Assembly (NCBI GenBank): GCA_016802295.1
Contig: JAESIW010000200.1
Coordinates: forward strand, 816,107 to 880,106
DNA length: 64,000 nt
Source: Brachionus rotundiformis
Lineage: Eukaryota > Rotifera > Eurotatoria > Ploima > Brachionidae
Direction: 5' to 3'
The position numbers and the translations under genes are program-made. The notes under the pieces were generated by a model. It was not told the origin of the DNA and searched no databases. It saw only the letters and a program-made list of their open reading frames with translations. Every line of letters starts with the position of its first letter. Position 1 is the stretch's first letter. Shown in pieces: positions 1 through 9,184 of this stretch.

Positions 1-1
1 A

Positions 2-151
2 TACTTATTTGCCAAATACACTAACAAATCTAACAAACCTGAATCGTCTAAGGCACAGGAACTGGCAGCTGATGCACAAATAAATCCAGAAGAGCCCAAT
101 AGACACTCTGTCACCATAAATGAGCGTTTTGTGGATTTTAAAATGAAGTGA
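2..151 (+). CDS. 3' end of an unrecognised protein-coding gene
   Basis: An open frame runs in from the window edge and stops with TGA at 149-151, giving a 49-residue C-terminal tail that begins YLFAKYTNKSNKPESSK and ends RFVDFKMK. The tail is hydrophilic and mixed-charge, without a domain I recognise; it could be the cytoplasmic end of a membrane protein or an ordinary C-terminus. The upstream part is outside the window. Codon use is far less AT-rich than the flanking DNA, which supports real coding. Confidence 0.5.
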   Translation, partial: YLFAKYTNKSNKPESSKAQELAADAQINPEEPNRHSVTINERFVDFKMK

Positions 152-891
152 CTTGAATGATAATCGAGTATTTTGATCTTTTCTTTTTTATTAATTGTTA
201 TTTGTTTTGTTATTCATTTAAAATTTTTTTTATTAATTAGTCTCTCAAATAAACAAGAATAATAGTCATAATTTAATTTATTTGAAATACTTGATAATAA
301 AATAAATGAAATATTTTTTTTACTAATTTATTAAAAGTTAAATCTATCACATCTTCTCTCGAAATTTTTATTAAATGCAGACGGTGTGTCATGAAATCAT
401 TCAATGTTTACATTGTTTATCAAAAATTTTTTATTCATATCTTAATAATTTCGTTCAATGATCAAAATTTAAAAAACTATAAACGCTATTCACTAGTTAT
501 TTTTCTATCACTAGATTCTTTCATGAGAAAATTAATAAATAAATAGATATATTTCAGTTATTTCTTATTTCAAAGAGAGCGTGGAATAAAATGTATTTTC
601 CATACGCAGAATTTACCAAACTAAAAGATCTATTGAAGTCAAGTCGAAAAAGTGCAATACAGCCAAGTATTTTTATATTTTCTTAACTAGATAAATTAGG
701 AATTTCAGATAAATAAACAAGGAAACTAAGAGAAGACATTTGGTGGGTAGGTCCATATCACAATATAAGCCAATATACTATTAAAATCAAGGGAGAGAAA
801 ATGAATAAAAATATTGTATTACATTTTTTTACAAAATTATATTGATAATGTGGCATGCTCAAAAAATCAACTGAGTTAAAAATTTCTAAAT
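152..891. other. AT-rich intergenic stretch
   Basis: No open frame with recognisable protein content on either strand. Contains poly-T tracts downstream of the gene end. Confidence 0.6.
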
Positions 892-1038
892 AAGGTGGCA
901 AATACGTGGAACAAACTACCAAACATTGTTGTTACTTTTCCAAATGTGAATTGTTTAAAAAAGAAAATTGATGATTGGATAGAGCTTTGCTTGAGTAAGT
1001 TGCAGTATTTTCTACTACTAAATGAAAAAGATTCCTAG
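892..1038 (+). pseudogene. LINE reverse transcriptase C-terminal fragment
   Basis: A 48-codon frame reads KVANTWNKLPNIVVTFPNVN and continues to KKIDDWIE before TAG at 1036-1038. This is the typical last stretch of animal non-LTR retrotransposon ORF2 (a 'WN.LP..VV..P.VN.FK..LD' pattern). Everything upstream is missing, so it is a 5'-truncated relic. Confidence 0.7.
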
Positions 1039-1172
1039 AACTTTGGGGTATGCAAAAAATTTGATTTCTTTCAAGGTTGGTTAGAGAGATAATTATTAGG
1101 CAAATAATTTATTAAGTAAAGTTTCCACAAATATAACTTTTTCTCTAATTTATTTTATTTAATAAATATTTA

Positions 1173-1350
1173 ACTGTGAGAATCTGATAGAACCAACATC
1201 AAAATCATTAAATGGTGAAAAGACTTTTGGATTTTTCTACTCAAGACTTATAAATTGCTAAACAATAAACATTAAAATTTAAATAAATGTAGTGTTAATC
1301 GGTCTTTATGACATGGACACTAGCCTGTTGATTAACCTTGAAATTGAAAA
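1173..1350. repeat. Interspersed repeat shared with 59997-60340
   Basis: The stretch from GTGAGAATCTGATAGAACCA through ATAAATTGC, and the block GTCTTTATGACATGG.CACTAGCCTG, both recur in the same orientation near 59997-60080 and 60277-60340. The second locus has about 165 bp more between the two blocks. At 59997 the block is the coding-strand complement of a LINE reverse transcriptase tail, so this is a piece of the same element family. Confidence 0.7.
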
Positions 1351-1364
1351 AAAAAATTGTCATT

Positions 1365-1665
1365 AGATCGCTTGATGGTCTATACCGCAAGTGTCTGCCC
1401 GAGAAAGATGAGAGCATAAGTGCTCTTAAGTCAGAAATTGTTGAATTCAAAGTTCGAGTTGAGACACTTGAAAAATCGCCCAAGGTGTCAGCTCCTACAA
1501 ATGCGCTCAGTTAGTCTAAGATAACATCAGGAATGGCACATAAAGATGAGAATACAGTGGCAATTATGACCACTATTGCTACTGAAATGAGGAAGAAGGA
1601 GGAACGAGTAAACAATGTGGTTATAGCGATTCCGTCGGCAACACTCATTGAGCCTGACTTTAAAA
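1365..1665 (+). pseudogene. LINE ORF1 fragment (coiled coil), interrupted
   Basis: The frame from 1365 reads RSLDGLYRKCLPEKDESISA, then a heptad-like LKSEIVEFKVRVETLEK. After an in-frame stop at 1512-1514 the same frame continues with NTVAIMTTIATEMRKKEERV NNVV. This coiled coil followed by 'E...RE.R.NNVV' is characteristic of L1-like ORF1 proteins. The frame then runs without a break into sequence of a different element near 1665-1690. The matching ORF1 C-terminus sits at 3124-3326, on the far side of that element. Confidence 0.6.
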
Positions 1666-1689
1666 TTGATTATGTCAAGAAACTAAATT

Positions 1690-3120
1690 TTAAAAAACTA
1701 AAAACCATTTTCATGGTCATTCTCTTCTCGATGGTAACCGACGTCGAATCAGCAGCACTTGAAATTGAAAATCAACGTGTACACAAAGAAAACCTCTACC
1801 AAAGTTTGGAACACATGATGATCGAAAAAACGGAGCGCGATCTAAGTAACCCAGACAAGAAAACGAAGAAAACTTATACGTATTTCAAACTAAGCGAGTA
1901 TTTGGATATGATTGAATTAATCGAGAAAGCAAAAAATAAAAAAGGAACTAACTCCTCAAGAATACAATATCTTGAGAGATTACGACGTTATAACAATTAG
2001 CGAAACTAAAAAAATAATTAAAAAACAAGAGAGTGCCGATGAACCGATAAAATATTTAGTACCATACGAAGACCTATTTGATACAATTTATCTACAAAGT
2101 GGTCAATAGGTATTAAGTTTGTACAATTAAAAAAAATCATTCACACCACACAGGTATTAAATGTACGCCATATAAAGCTGTTTTTGGAGTCGAAACTCCA
2201 CTAGGGCTTACTACTACAAGTATACCGGTTGAAGAATGGTCTAAATTAGAGACTGCGAAAGATCTTTTCGATGCTGTTGGCTATGAGTATGGTCAAGACG
2301 AAGTTTGTGATGATGATGATATTGAGGAAGTTGTTGACGTTGTCAATCCCAAAGATTTCGATATTGAAATTCAACAAGAACCATTACCGGAACCACTACA
2401 AGAACCACAACCAACAACATCAATGGATGATCAAAGCGAAAAAATTATTAGTGCTGCTAATACTTTACTTGGCATAAGGGGTAGTGTACGAGTAAATCAA
2501 GAGAAACAAGCCGAAACTATGCGCTGTAGAAGTGCAAGATATCTTCCTGAAGCCGAGATTGGCGATTTTGTTTCATTACCAATACCTGATGTTGATAAAG
2601 GCTTAACAGAATCGCCTAACTTGATTTGTCGTATTATTGATATTGATTATACTTATAGTCTTTATGAATTAGCTTGTGAAGCTGGAGTATTCGCAGACAT
2701 GTTTGCAAGGAATAGCTTTGATAAACTAAGAGATGTCAACTTAAAAATAAGAATTAGAACGGAAAAAGCTGTTAAAAGCATTCGTCAAGCAGTCAACGAG
2801 CTTTCAATTGGTGGTGGACAGGGTATGATCAAGTGTAATTGTCCAAAACAATGTTCGACTACCAAATGTACTTGTAGAAAGTCAAACTTGTTGTGTAATT
2901 CAAGATGCCATGGCTCAAATAGCTTGTGTTTGAACAAATAACTTTCATACTTTTTTACGTATTTTTAGTTATTTACTAGAACTCTTTTAGTAAATTACTA
3001 CAAAAAATAAAAAATCAGTTAAAATTGAAAGTCTTTTCTTTTTTCTTTTTATACTTATTTACGTATGAATACGTAAATATATATATTTCCGTGTTTTACT
3101 AATTTACGATAACATATACA
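1690..3120 (+). mobile_element. Internally deleted integrase-type (KRBA2/Ginger-like) element
   Basis: Conceptual translation in pieces resembles the KRAB-A-domain-containing-2/GIN family of integrase-derived transposase proteins. An N-terminal part (about 1770-2000) is followed by a frame change and then TPQEYNILRDYDVITISETK and YLVPYEDLFDTIY up to about 2107. The downstream part (about 2150-2941, one frame) reads GIKCTPYKAVFGVETPLGL, an acidic linker, IPDVDKGL, LICRIIDIDY, and a Cys-rich tail (CNCPKQCSTTKCTCRKSN) ending TAA at 2939-2941. The integrase catalytic core that should lie between 2107 and 2150 is missing. The 3' noncoding part to about 3120 is shared with the second copy at 24490-25010. 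The element could not move on its own. Confidence 0.7.
3057..3078. repeat. Subterminal 10-bp palindrome of the KRBA2-like element
   Basis: ATTTACGTAT and ATACGTAAAT are perfect inverted repeats separated by GA. A degenerate version (AATTTACGTAT..AACGTAATT on the minus strand) sits at the same place in the copy near 24540-24570, next to a conserved TTTCCGTGTTTTAC block. It may be a transposase-binding site (inference). Confidence 0.5.
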
Positions 3121-3123
3121 TAA

Positions 3124-3326
3124 ATGAGGATTTGACGCCTAGTGAGAGAGTAACCAATCGTAAGCTTCGAGAAGAGCGTGAACGAAAGAATAATGAACTA
3201 ACAGAATCGAAGATAATAAATGGTCGTACGTTTAAATTCAAAACATGTGACGATGGAAAAAAGAAATTTTGGGGCATTAGAAACAGTGAGTTGAAGTTGG
3301 TATTGTCTTCGTTCAGCCGTCAATAG
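3124..3326 (+). pseudogene. LINE ORF1 C-terminal fragment
   Basis: The frame reads NEDLTPSERVTNRKLREERE and later KKFWGIRNSELKLV, stopping at 3324-3326. The 'N.DLT..ER...KLREER' followed by '.FWGIRN..L' arrangement is the usual ORF1 C-terminal segment of L1-like elements. The N-terminal half of an ORF1 lies at 1365-1665, with the integrase-type element in between, which suggests a nested insertion plus loss of the RRM part. Confidence 0.6.
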
Positions 3327-3341
3327 CAACAAATATTTTCT

Positions 3342-3635
3342 ATGAGAGAGATCATTGCCTCATTTGACCTAGATAAACCAGATTATTATCGATTAGGCCA
3401 TGTTAGTCAAGTCAACCATACCTCGCCAAGCCGCTACTGTACTAAAAAGTTAGAGAGACTGCTTGATTCGCTACAAATGCCGTTGTGTCCACTTCGGCAG
3501 GCGGTGTCTCTCTCGGACCTGAATAAAGGCTCGCGTGCGAGCTCGTCAGACCACGCGTCTCACGTAACGGACAATGATAGCCGTTTTTTTCTTCATCTCT
3601 TTGTTACACGTTTTACAAATTTTGACCTCTTTTGA
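3342..3635 (+). other. GC-richer open frame of uncertain nature
   Basis: A 97-codon frame (REIIASFDLDKPDYYRLGHV at its start; SLSDLNKGSRASSSDHASHV later) in an unusually GC-rich 200 bp. It directly follows the LINE ORF1 tail, so it is probably more of the retroelement (the ORF1-ORF2 junction) and not a host gene. No domain recognised. Confidence 0.3.
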
Positions 3636-4063
3636 AACTGAAACTGCCGGATTAAAAATCGATTTTTGCTCCTTTGCTTGATATTGGATTAATTTCATCT
3701 TCTATTTCGCCTAATTCATGATCATTATCTACGTTATCAATGCTTGTTATTTTGGTAGTTTCAATAGTATCACTAGATCGATGTCAAACTTGTTCTTATC
3801 AATCAATTTGATTAGTTTATTAATATCTATATTTTAATTAAATGAGTACTATTATCACTTTATCAAATATTTTTTTTTTTTCAATGAGTTAAAATTGTTG
3901 AAAACAGTTAAAAATTACGATATTAATTGAGCAATTTTTTCTGAAATTTAAAATTGACTTGAAAAAAAAATTTTAAATTAGAATCATTGATTTGACCTGA
4001 CTATGACTCGTGACTTAAAAACAACTCTGTACAGAACTAAATTCGTCAAGATTAATTGAATAG

Positions 4064-4220
4064 TACCGTAAATTCTCCAAACTTAGTACATGAAACTAAA
4101 ACGGATTTTTTAAGTTGTTACATGTAATAAGTACCATCTCGCCCATGTTGTGTATAACTTACTTAATTTTATTAAAAATCCGATTTAGTTACATGTACTA
4201 AGTTTCGAGAATTTACGGTA
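4064..4220. mobile_element. 157-bp pogo-like MITE with long terminal inverted repeats
   Basis: The ends TACCGTAAATTCTC and GAGAATTTACGGTA begin inverted repeats of about 48 bp with only a few mismatches, covering 4064-4112 and 4173-4220. Both ends carry the TA expected of a TA-duplicating element. The tip (TACCGTAAA.TCT) is almost the same as the terminal repeats of the pogo/Tigger transposon at 44756-46994 (TACCGTAAACTCTT), so it is probably a nonautonomous relative. Confidence 0.8.
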
Positions 4221-5024
4221 TATGGTCAGATCCTATAAGCAATCTAAATAATCTAATATGCTGAACTTTCTTCTATTTATAAAATCACGATTGAGATTTT
4301 TTTCTTATACTTAACAATACACATTTGAAGTGCGTTTTTCAAGTTGTGTGCTCATCCGGAATTGAATGAGTGTTGGTCATACTTGAGTGTGTGGTGGTTA
4401 GGGACACCCTTTAAAATCTGAATCCAATAAATATTTATGCATAACATATTTAACAGGTGTCTGTAGAGAGTAGATGAATAAAAAATGACTTAAAACTTGA
4501 ATCGATTTTTGTAAATGAATCAATAAAAATGGGGAGATATAGTTTGGCTATATTTTATCTAAAAAAACTGAACATTTGGTTTTTTTACAATTGTTTAATA
4601 GCTAATGTGTAACTAGTTCATTGATTACGAAAAAAAAATTTTAAAAATCATTCTTTTAATTTTTATATGACTTTCAAGTCAAGTCTTAATTTTTCCAAAA
4701 ACTAAAATTTGTAAAAAATGAAATCAGACAAAACATCAACTCAAGTAATTATTTAACTTTTTACTGACTGAAATAGAAATTCAAGTCAAGCTACGACTTG
4801 GACTTGACTTGAGACTTGATGAACAACTCTGCCCTCACCCCTGCAATTTTCAAAATATAATCTGTTTCGATGGTCTGGTTTGGTCAACTAATTAGTTCTA
4901 AATCAAAAGATTTATTTTTTGAAATATTTATTTAATATAAAGTTAACAAATAAAATTCCAAATTTTTTTAATTAAGAATCAAAACTTAAATGGAAAAATA
5001 TTTTCTGAACAATTTTCTTAATTT
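4221..5024. other. Intergenic, with a degenerate AAGTC repeat
   Basis: No gene seen. At 4665-4835 there is a run built from CAAGTCAAGTC/GACTTGACTTG units ending AACAACTCTG. The same kind of sequence recurs near 3955-4030, 16400-16530, 48555-48990, 55905-55950 and 62150-62220. Confidence 0.5.
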
Positions 5025-5468
5025 TCAGTAACCTTCATTTGAATAAGTGATACTGGTATAATTTGGATACTTTTCTTTGAGCAATTCGACACTTATTTTG
5101 TGGTCAGCTAATCCAAAACCCTGAAAAAAAAGCTTAATAAAATAGACAAGTAATTATCTTTTCCAAAACCATCGAGTATCCATAGACCAAGATTGATTTT
5201 TTCTCAGGCTCGTGTAAAATCCTGCCTCCTCCGACACACTCGATCACTAGGCTCTTGCCATGGTGCATTTTTTCAAACTCATCTAAAATATCCGCTAAAA
5301 AAATATTTTACCTTGTTTTGATATCCATGCAAAAAATAAATTACCATGGAATTCAGCCCGGGCATAGCCTCTTACAACATATTTTTCAATTTCATTAGTT
5401 TTAATTTTAATTAGGATGTATTTAAAGCGTCCAGAAGCATCAATATCAACATTGGCTATATTACTCAT
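5025..5468 (-). CDS. PHPT1: 14 kDa phosphohistidine phosphatase (PHPT1-like)
   Basis: Three exons on the minus strand: 5468-5345, 5294-5170 and 5120-5025. The introns are 50 and 49 bp with GT..AG ends, and the splice gives 114 residues (human protein 125). The product begins MSNIANVDIDASGRFKYILI and carries VVRGYARAEFHADI, ECVGGGRI, VYGYSMGFG and a C-terminal SNEGY, all matching the PHPT1 family in order. The catalytic histidine of the family (His53 in human) corresponds to His41 in AEFHAD. The enzyme removes phosphate from histidine (and lysine) residues of cytosolic proteins. It lies 85 bp downstream of CSKMT on the same strand. A TATATA motif at 5517-5524 in that gap suggests its own promoter. 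The exon 2 donor (GTTTTG) is weak, but it is the only choice that keeps the family sequence. Confidence 0.9.
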
Positions 5469-5515
5469 TTTCTAAACTTAAAAATAATTTTTTTTCCACA
5501 TATTTTTGTCAAAAC

Positions 5516-5526
5516 GGTATATAAAG
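5516..5526 (-). promoter_or_regulatory. Possible TATA box of the PHPT1-like gene
   Basis: CTTTATATACC on the minus strand lies about 50 nt upstream of the PHPT1 ATG, inside the 85-bp gap after CSKMT. Spacing suits a start of transcription 20-25 nt before the ATG. It is partly self-complementary, so orientation cannot be proved. Confidence 0.35.
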
Positions 5527-5553
5527 ACCGGTAAAAATAAATTAAAAAAAATT

Positions 5554-6240
5554 CTATTTAAAATTTTTATTAATAAAATAGATAAAATAAGAAAATGCTG
5601 ATTGATTTTCTACTTCTTTGAAATTAAAATTAATTTTCAAACGATCAAGAATGCCATTGATTCTGAGCTCTGGATCCTCGTCAGTTATTTGGATGATGGT
5701 GCCGGACTTTTCAAGCTTATCTAAATGATTGTTTATTGACTCTATTGTCTGTTTGATTGATTTTTGAGTGTTTGTCTCCTTTAGAAGGCTGTCAGAGAAC
5801 CCCTTATCAATCACCAGGTCGAACAGATCGGCACGATACGGCAAACGTGTACAATCACACTGAACAAAGTCGATTGTTGGCGAGTTTGATTTTGACCTGA
5901 GAAAGTCAAGTGCTTCGTAAGAAAAGTCCGAGCACAGTAAATAGCTGGCTGAAGGCAAGCTGTTCTTGAGATTGTGGCTAAAGAGTGACGTGCCACAGCC
6001 TACATCTAGAATAAGTGATTTATTGGTGCTTTGGGTGGTTTTTTCTATTAGACTGGCAAGTGAATCGTCAAATTTAATCAGCCATTCGAAAGTGTCCGTG
6101 GAATGCTTTGAGTAGAAGTTTTGCCAAAAGGACTTTTTAGACATGTCATAATTCGACTCATTGTTAGAAGATGACAAAAATCGTGATTGTTTAGAATAGA
6201 TTTTGGAAGTTTTTATGAAATTTTGAGCAAATTTTAGCAT
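5554..6240 (-). CDS. CSKMT: Citrate synthase-lysine N-methyltransferase, mitochondrial
   Basis: Single-exon, 228 residues. The N-terminus (MLKFAQNFIKTSKIYSKQSR FLSSS) is basic, hydroxylated and free of acidic residues, as in a mitochondrial presequence. Then come FEWLIKFDD (residues 51-59), the class I methyltransferase motif LDVGCGTS (78-85), a post-motif acidic FVQCD, FDLVIDKG, IIQITDEDPELR and a closing FSYFIYFI. FEW, DKG, SDEDP-type and YFAYLI-type signatures in this order are those of CSKMT (METTL12), which trimethylates a lysine of citrate synthase in the mitochondrial matrix using S-adenosylmethionine. Length is near the human protein (about 240). PHPT1 follows 85 bp downstream on the same strand. 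An AATAAA overlaps the final codons, so the 3' UTR is probably very short. Confidence 0.85.
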   Translation of the reverse strand: MLKFAQNFIKTSKIYSKQSRFLSSSNNESNYDMSKKSFWQNFYSKHSTDTFEWLIKFDDSLASLIEKTTQSTNKSLILDVGCGTSLFSHNLKNSLPSASYLLCSDFSYEALDFLRSKSNSPTIDFVQCDCTRLPYRADLFDLVIDKGFSDSLLKETNTQKSIKQTIESINNHLDKLEKSGTIIQITDEDPELRINGILDRLKINFNFKEVENQSAFSYFIYFINKNFK

Positions 6241-6489
6241 TAGAGTTAAGTTTTATTTTTAAATTTTATATAAATTATAATAATGATAAATAAAATTGGT
6301 CAAAATTTGTTTTATTTTAAGTTAGTTACAACAAGTATCTTATTTTTATTTAAATCTAGATAATTTTAATCAATATCTGAACCACTCGCTGCTTTATAAA
6401 ATGTGATAATTATAGATAAGAAATATAAATCAACTTTTGGTTATTATTTTTTTAATTTAATACCAATTAATTATTTTTGGACTAAAACC

Positions 6490-7035
6490 AAGGCTAAAAA
6501 GCTAATATATAAAAATATGTGACCTGCTACTTTGTCTTGACCAAAACAAACATAGAGACCACTGGATAACATATTAGCTTGTCTAATAAACAAGTATTGA
6601 ATATTTTAAATAAACATCTTGATTATTGATGTATGTAACATTTTCTGTACCAATTACGTTTAGTTGGTATGTTCGCTTAATCTGACCAAATTGGTTAAAC
6701 ACTTGACAAGTATATTTAGCTGAATCAGTGCCTAATACACTCTTAAACCTGAAAAACATCAAATTTCTGACAATCCCATACTCCTCTTCGCTGACCACGC
6801 GACCATTTTTGTACCATAACACACTCGGTTTAGGAGATCCACTCGATAAACAGTCCAGTTCAAAAGATTGTCCTTTGTAAAGGTTATAAATTGGTGATTT
6901 GATTGAATTCAAAAAAATTGGTTGGTGACCGTTCTTGGTTGTTGCAGATTGTGGAAAAATTACAGGTCCACTTTCACATTTCAAATGTGGTCAATTGATA
7001 ATTTAGTTGTGTCAATTTGAAGTGGGTTATTGTGA
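6490..7035 (-). pseudogene. Truncated, doubly deleted copy of the Ig receptor gene at 22706
   Basis: Minus-strand sequence is nearly identical to part of the intact gene at 22706-24082. It starts in the first Ig domain (FQIDT.QLSI), loses about 80 bp at a short shared CA/CAT junction, then reads the whole second Ig domain (ESGPVIFPQS, YKGQSFELDC, SVLWYKNGRV). After YINNQDVYLK a second deletion of about 105 bp joins to sequence matching LLIRQANMLSSGLYVCF, and homology fades near 6490. The second deletion shifts the frame. No start, signal peptide or membrane segment remains. A 133-codon frame (6583-6984) persists but is not expected to be functional. Confidence 0.85.
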
Positions 7036-7369
7036 ATTCAGATGATAATTTTAAATTTGAAATTTGTTCTTTTAGGAAGATCTGCAGCTAATCAAGTTTT
7101 CTGCAGTTAAGAAAAAAATTTAAATTTAATTTATCAAAATGAGTGGAAATTATTTTCAAAAATAATAAGAGTTTTATTAGAATTTCATTCTCGAACATTA
7201 GTTAAATTTAAATTTATTCTTAAATGCAGAAAACTCGACTATATTTTCCAAATTGTCTCAATATTTTCCAAAAAATAATTTTAAAATTTTATAAGATAGA
7301 TATTCGATAAGATAAATCTCTTTTTTATGCTTGAATTTTTTAAAATTAATTATCAAGAATAAATTTTAG

Positions 7370-8330
7370 ATCCAATATATGGCTGATGGAACCGAAGAAA
7401 TCAGAAATTTTGTTATTCTCGAAGTCATCGAACACTGTATACCGTTCTTTTCTCAATTAGGTCAATTAAATAATACAATGACCAGAATTAATTAAAGGTT
7501 GGATTCGATAAATATTACAGAAATGAGAGCTGATATTTTGAATACAAAAACAATGATTAAGCAATCTGAGGAAAACGCGAAAAAGCGTTTTTATATTTCT
7601 CAATATTGTATCTCTAATGAATCAGAAATTAATTGGATCGAAGTCACTTTAACTTCAAAATTTTTTTAAATAAGGCCTTTGGATTAGATAAGTCCGTTAG
7701 ATTGCCAAAAACTATTAAAGGGCTCAATTCAGTTGGTGAAACGGGAGTTGCTGAAATATTAAATTATTTGGGATTGAAATTGAAGAATGAATCTGTTTTA
7801 CAGTGAAGTGCTAAATCCGGGCGAGTCAATGGCCAGTTTCGCCTAGGATTTAGAACGATTAGTAGACAAAGGTTTACCAGGTTTAGATGGAACCGTTAAA
7901 ACGAAGCTTTTGATTAACTAGGAACAGCTCCAAATAAATAAAGATCTGACCGAAGATCAGATGAAAATGATGAAATGCTTAAAATCTTATTGCGCCGTGC
8001 CCACTTAAAAACTAAATATCGATTTTCCAATAGTCGGAATATGATACGAGAAAAACAGGACTAGCCGAACATTCGATAAATACAAAAAATGCGTAACCAG
8101 TGAAACAAAGAGCAAACAGGCTACCAGGCTCAGCAGGAAATTGAGAGCCAAGTTTAACAGATGCTGCAAAATCAGATAATAGATGAAAACAAGAGTCCAT
8201 GCTCATGGAGTTATTTGAATCGAAAATTTTTTCTCATTTTTTGGTTCATTTTGATTATCTAATCTGATTTATTGATTAATAAAATATTAACAAATTTAAA
8301 CATTTTAATTCTAAATTGGAAATTTTTTAC
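7370..8330 (+). pseudogene. Decayed LTR-retrotransposon gag-like region
   Basis: Broken frames on the plus strand read MADGTEEIRNFVILEVIEHC near 7381, ALDKSVRLPKTIKGLNSVGE near 7680-7740, and PGESMASFA.DLERLVDKGL near 7815-7875, with stops and shifts between. The last resembles a gag capsid ('PGES...FA.DLE.LVD..LP'). Parts of it, and the tail at 8212-8320, recur at 21023-21330. I see no protease or reverse transcriptase next to it. Confidence 0.55.
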
Positions 8331-8976
8331 GACCAAGACTTAATAGCTAGGTAACTTTAAATAATTTTAATATTTTGGTAGGATAACTTTTAGCAAAAAT
8401 CTGTTGAAAAAGCTTTAGTTTGAGAAGTGCAACTAATTATGGCGATGAAGTTGAGATTATTTGGTTTAGGAATATTGGCCATGTGAGTTTGGTGAAACAT
8501 GGTATAACACTCTGAAATATATTTCGTTTATTTTTAATGTAAAAAATTTAACTTTTCTTAATTTTTTAATTGAAAGGCTTTTTGATTCACAATCCTTTAA
8601 TTCCTCTGTAATAACCGTTTTAATTCAAAACCGGTTCCAAAATCGAACCGGTTTCCCACCCCTAACTGAGATTTACATTTGAATCGTATTGCTTTATCTT
8701 TAGCATGAGTTTTTTCTTAGATAGGCTAACCATTCCTTGGTTAAAAAAAAATTTTTACCAAAAAGGACATCATATGAAACATTTTTAATAAATTGTGTTA
8801 AAAAGATTAATTTTTGTACAACAAAACTCATTTGTTTAAATCCAAATCATCACTTATAACCATAATTTTGTGATTTAAGTTTTATTTTTTTTAATTTTTT
8901 CAATAATAAATTCGAAATTATTCTAAGAAAAAAAGAAACTTTTGCGTTTACTCTTAGTTAAAGTCAGCCGTCAAGG

Positions 8977-9184
8977 GGCATTGTGAAATTTGGAACAAAA
9001 AACAAAAATAAATATCAAAAATGCCAAAGCTCAGAAATTCAGAAGGAGCAATAGATGTTCCCTGAATTGTAGCACAATACAACATTCTTTGTACCACCAA
9101 TATTATGACTCTGCAAAACTCTGCAATAAGTCTGCAAATTTTTGATATTTTGTTTTTGTTTTTTGTTCCAAATTTCGCAATGCC
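8977..9184. mobile_element. About 208-bp MITE
   Basis: GGCATTGTGAAATTTGGAAC on the left and its near-complement GTTCCAAATTTCGCAATGCC on the right begin inverted repeats of about 45 bp (8977-9022 and 9140-9184), continuing through A/C-rich arms to ATATCAAAAAT. The interior has no coding content. Confidence 0.7.
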
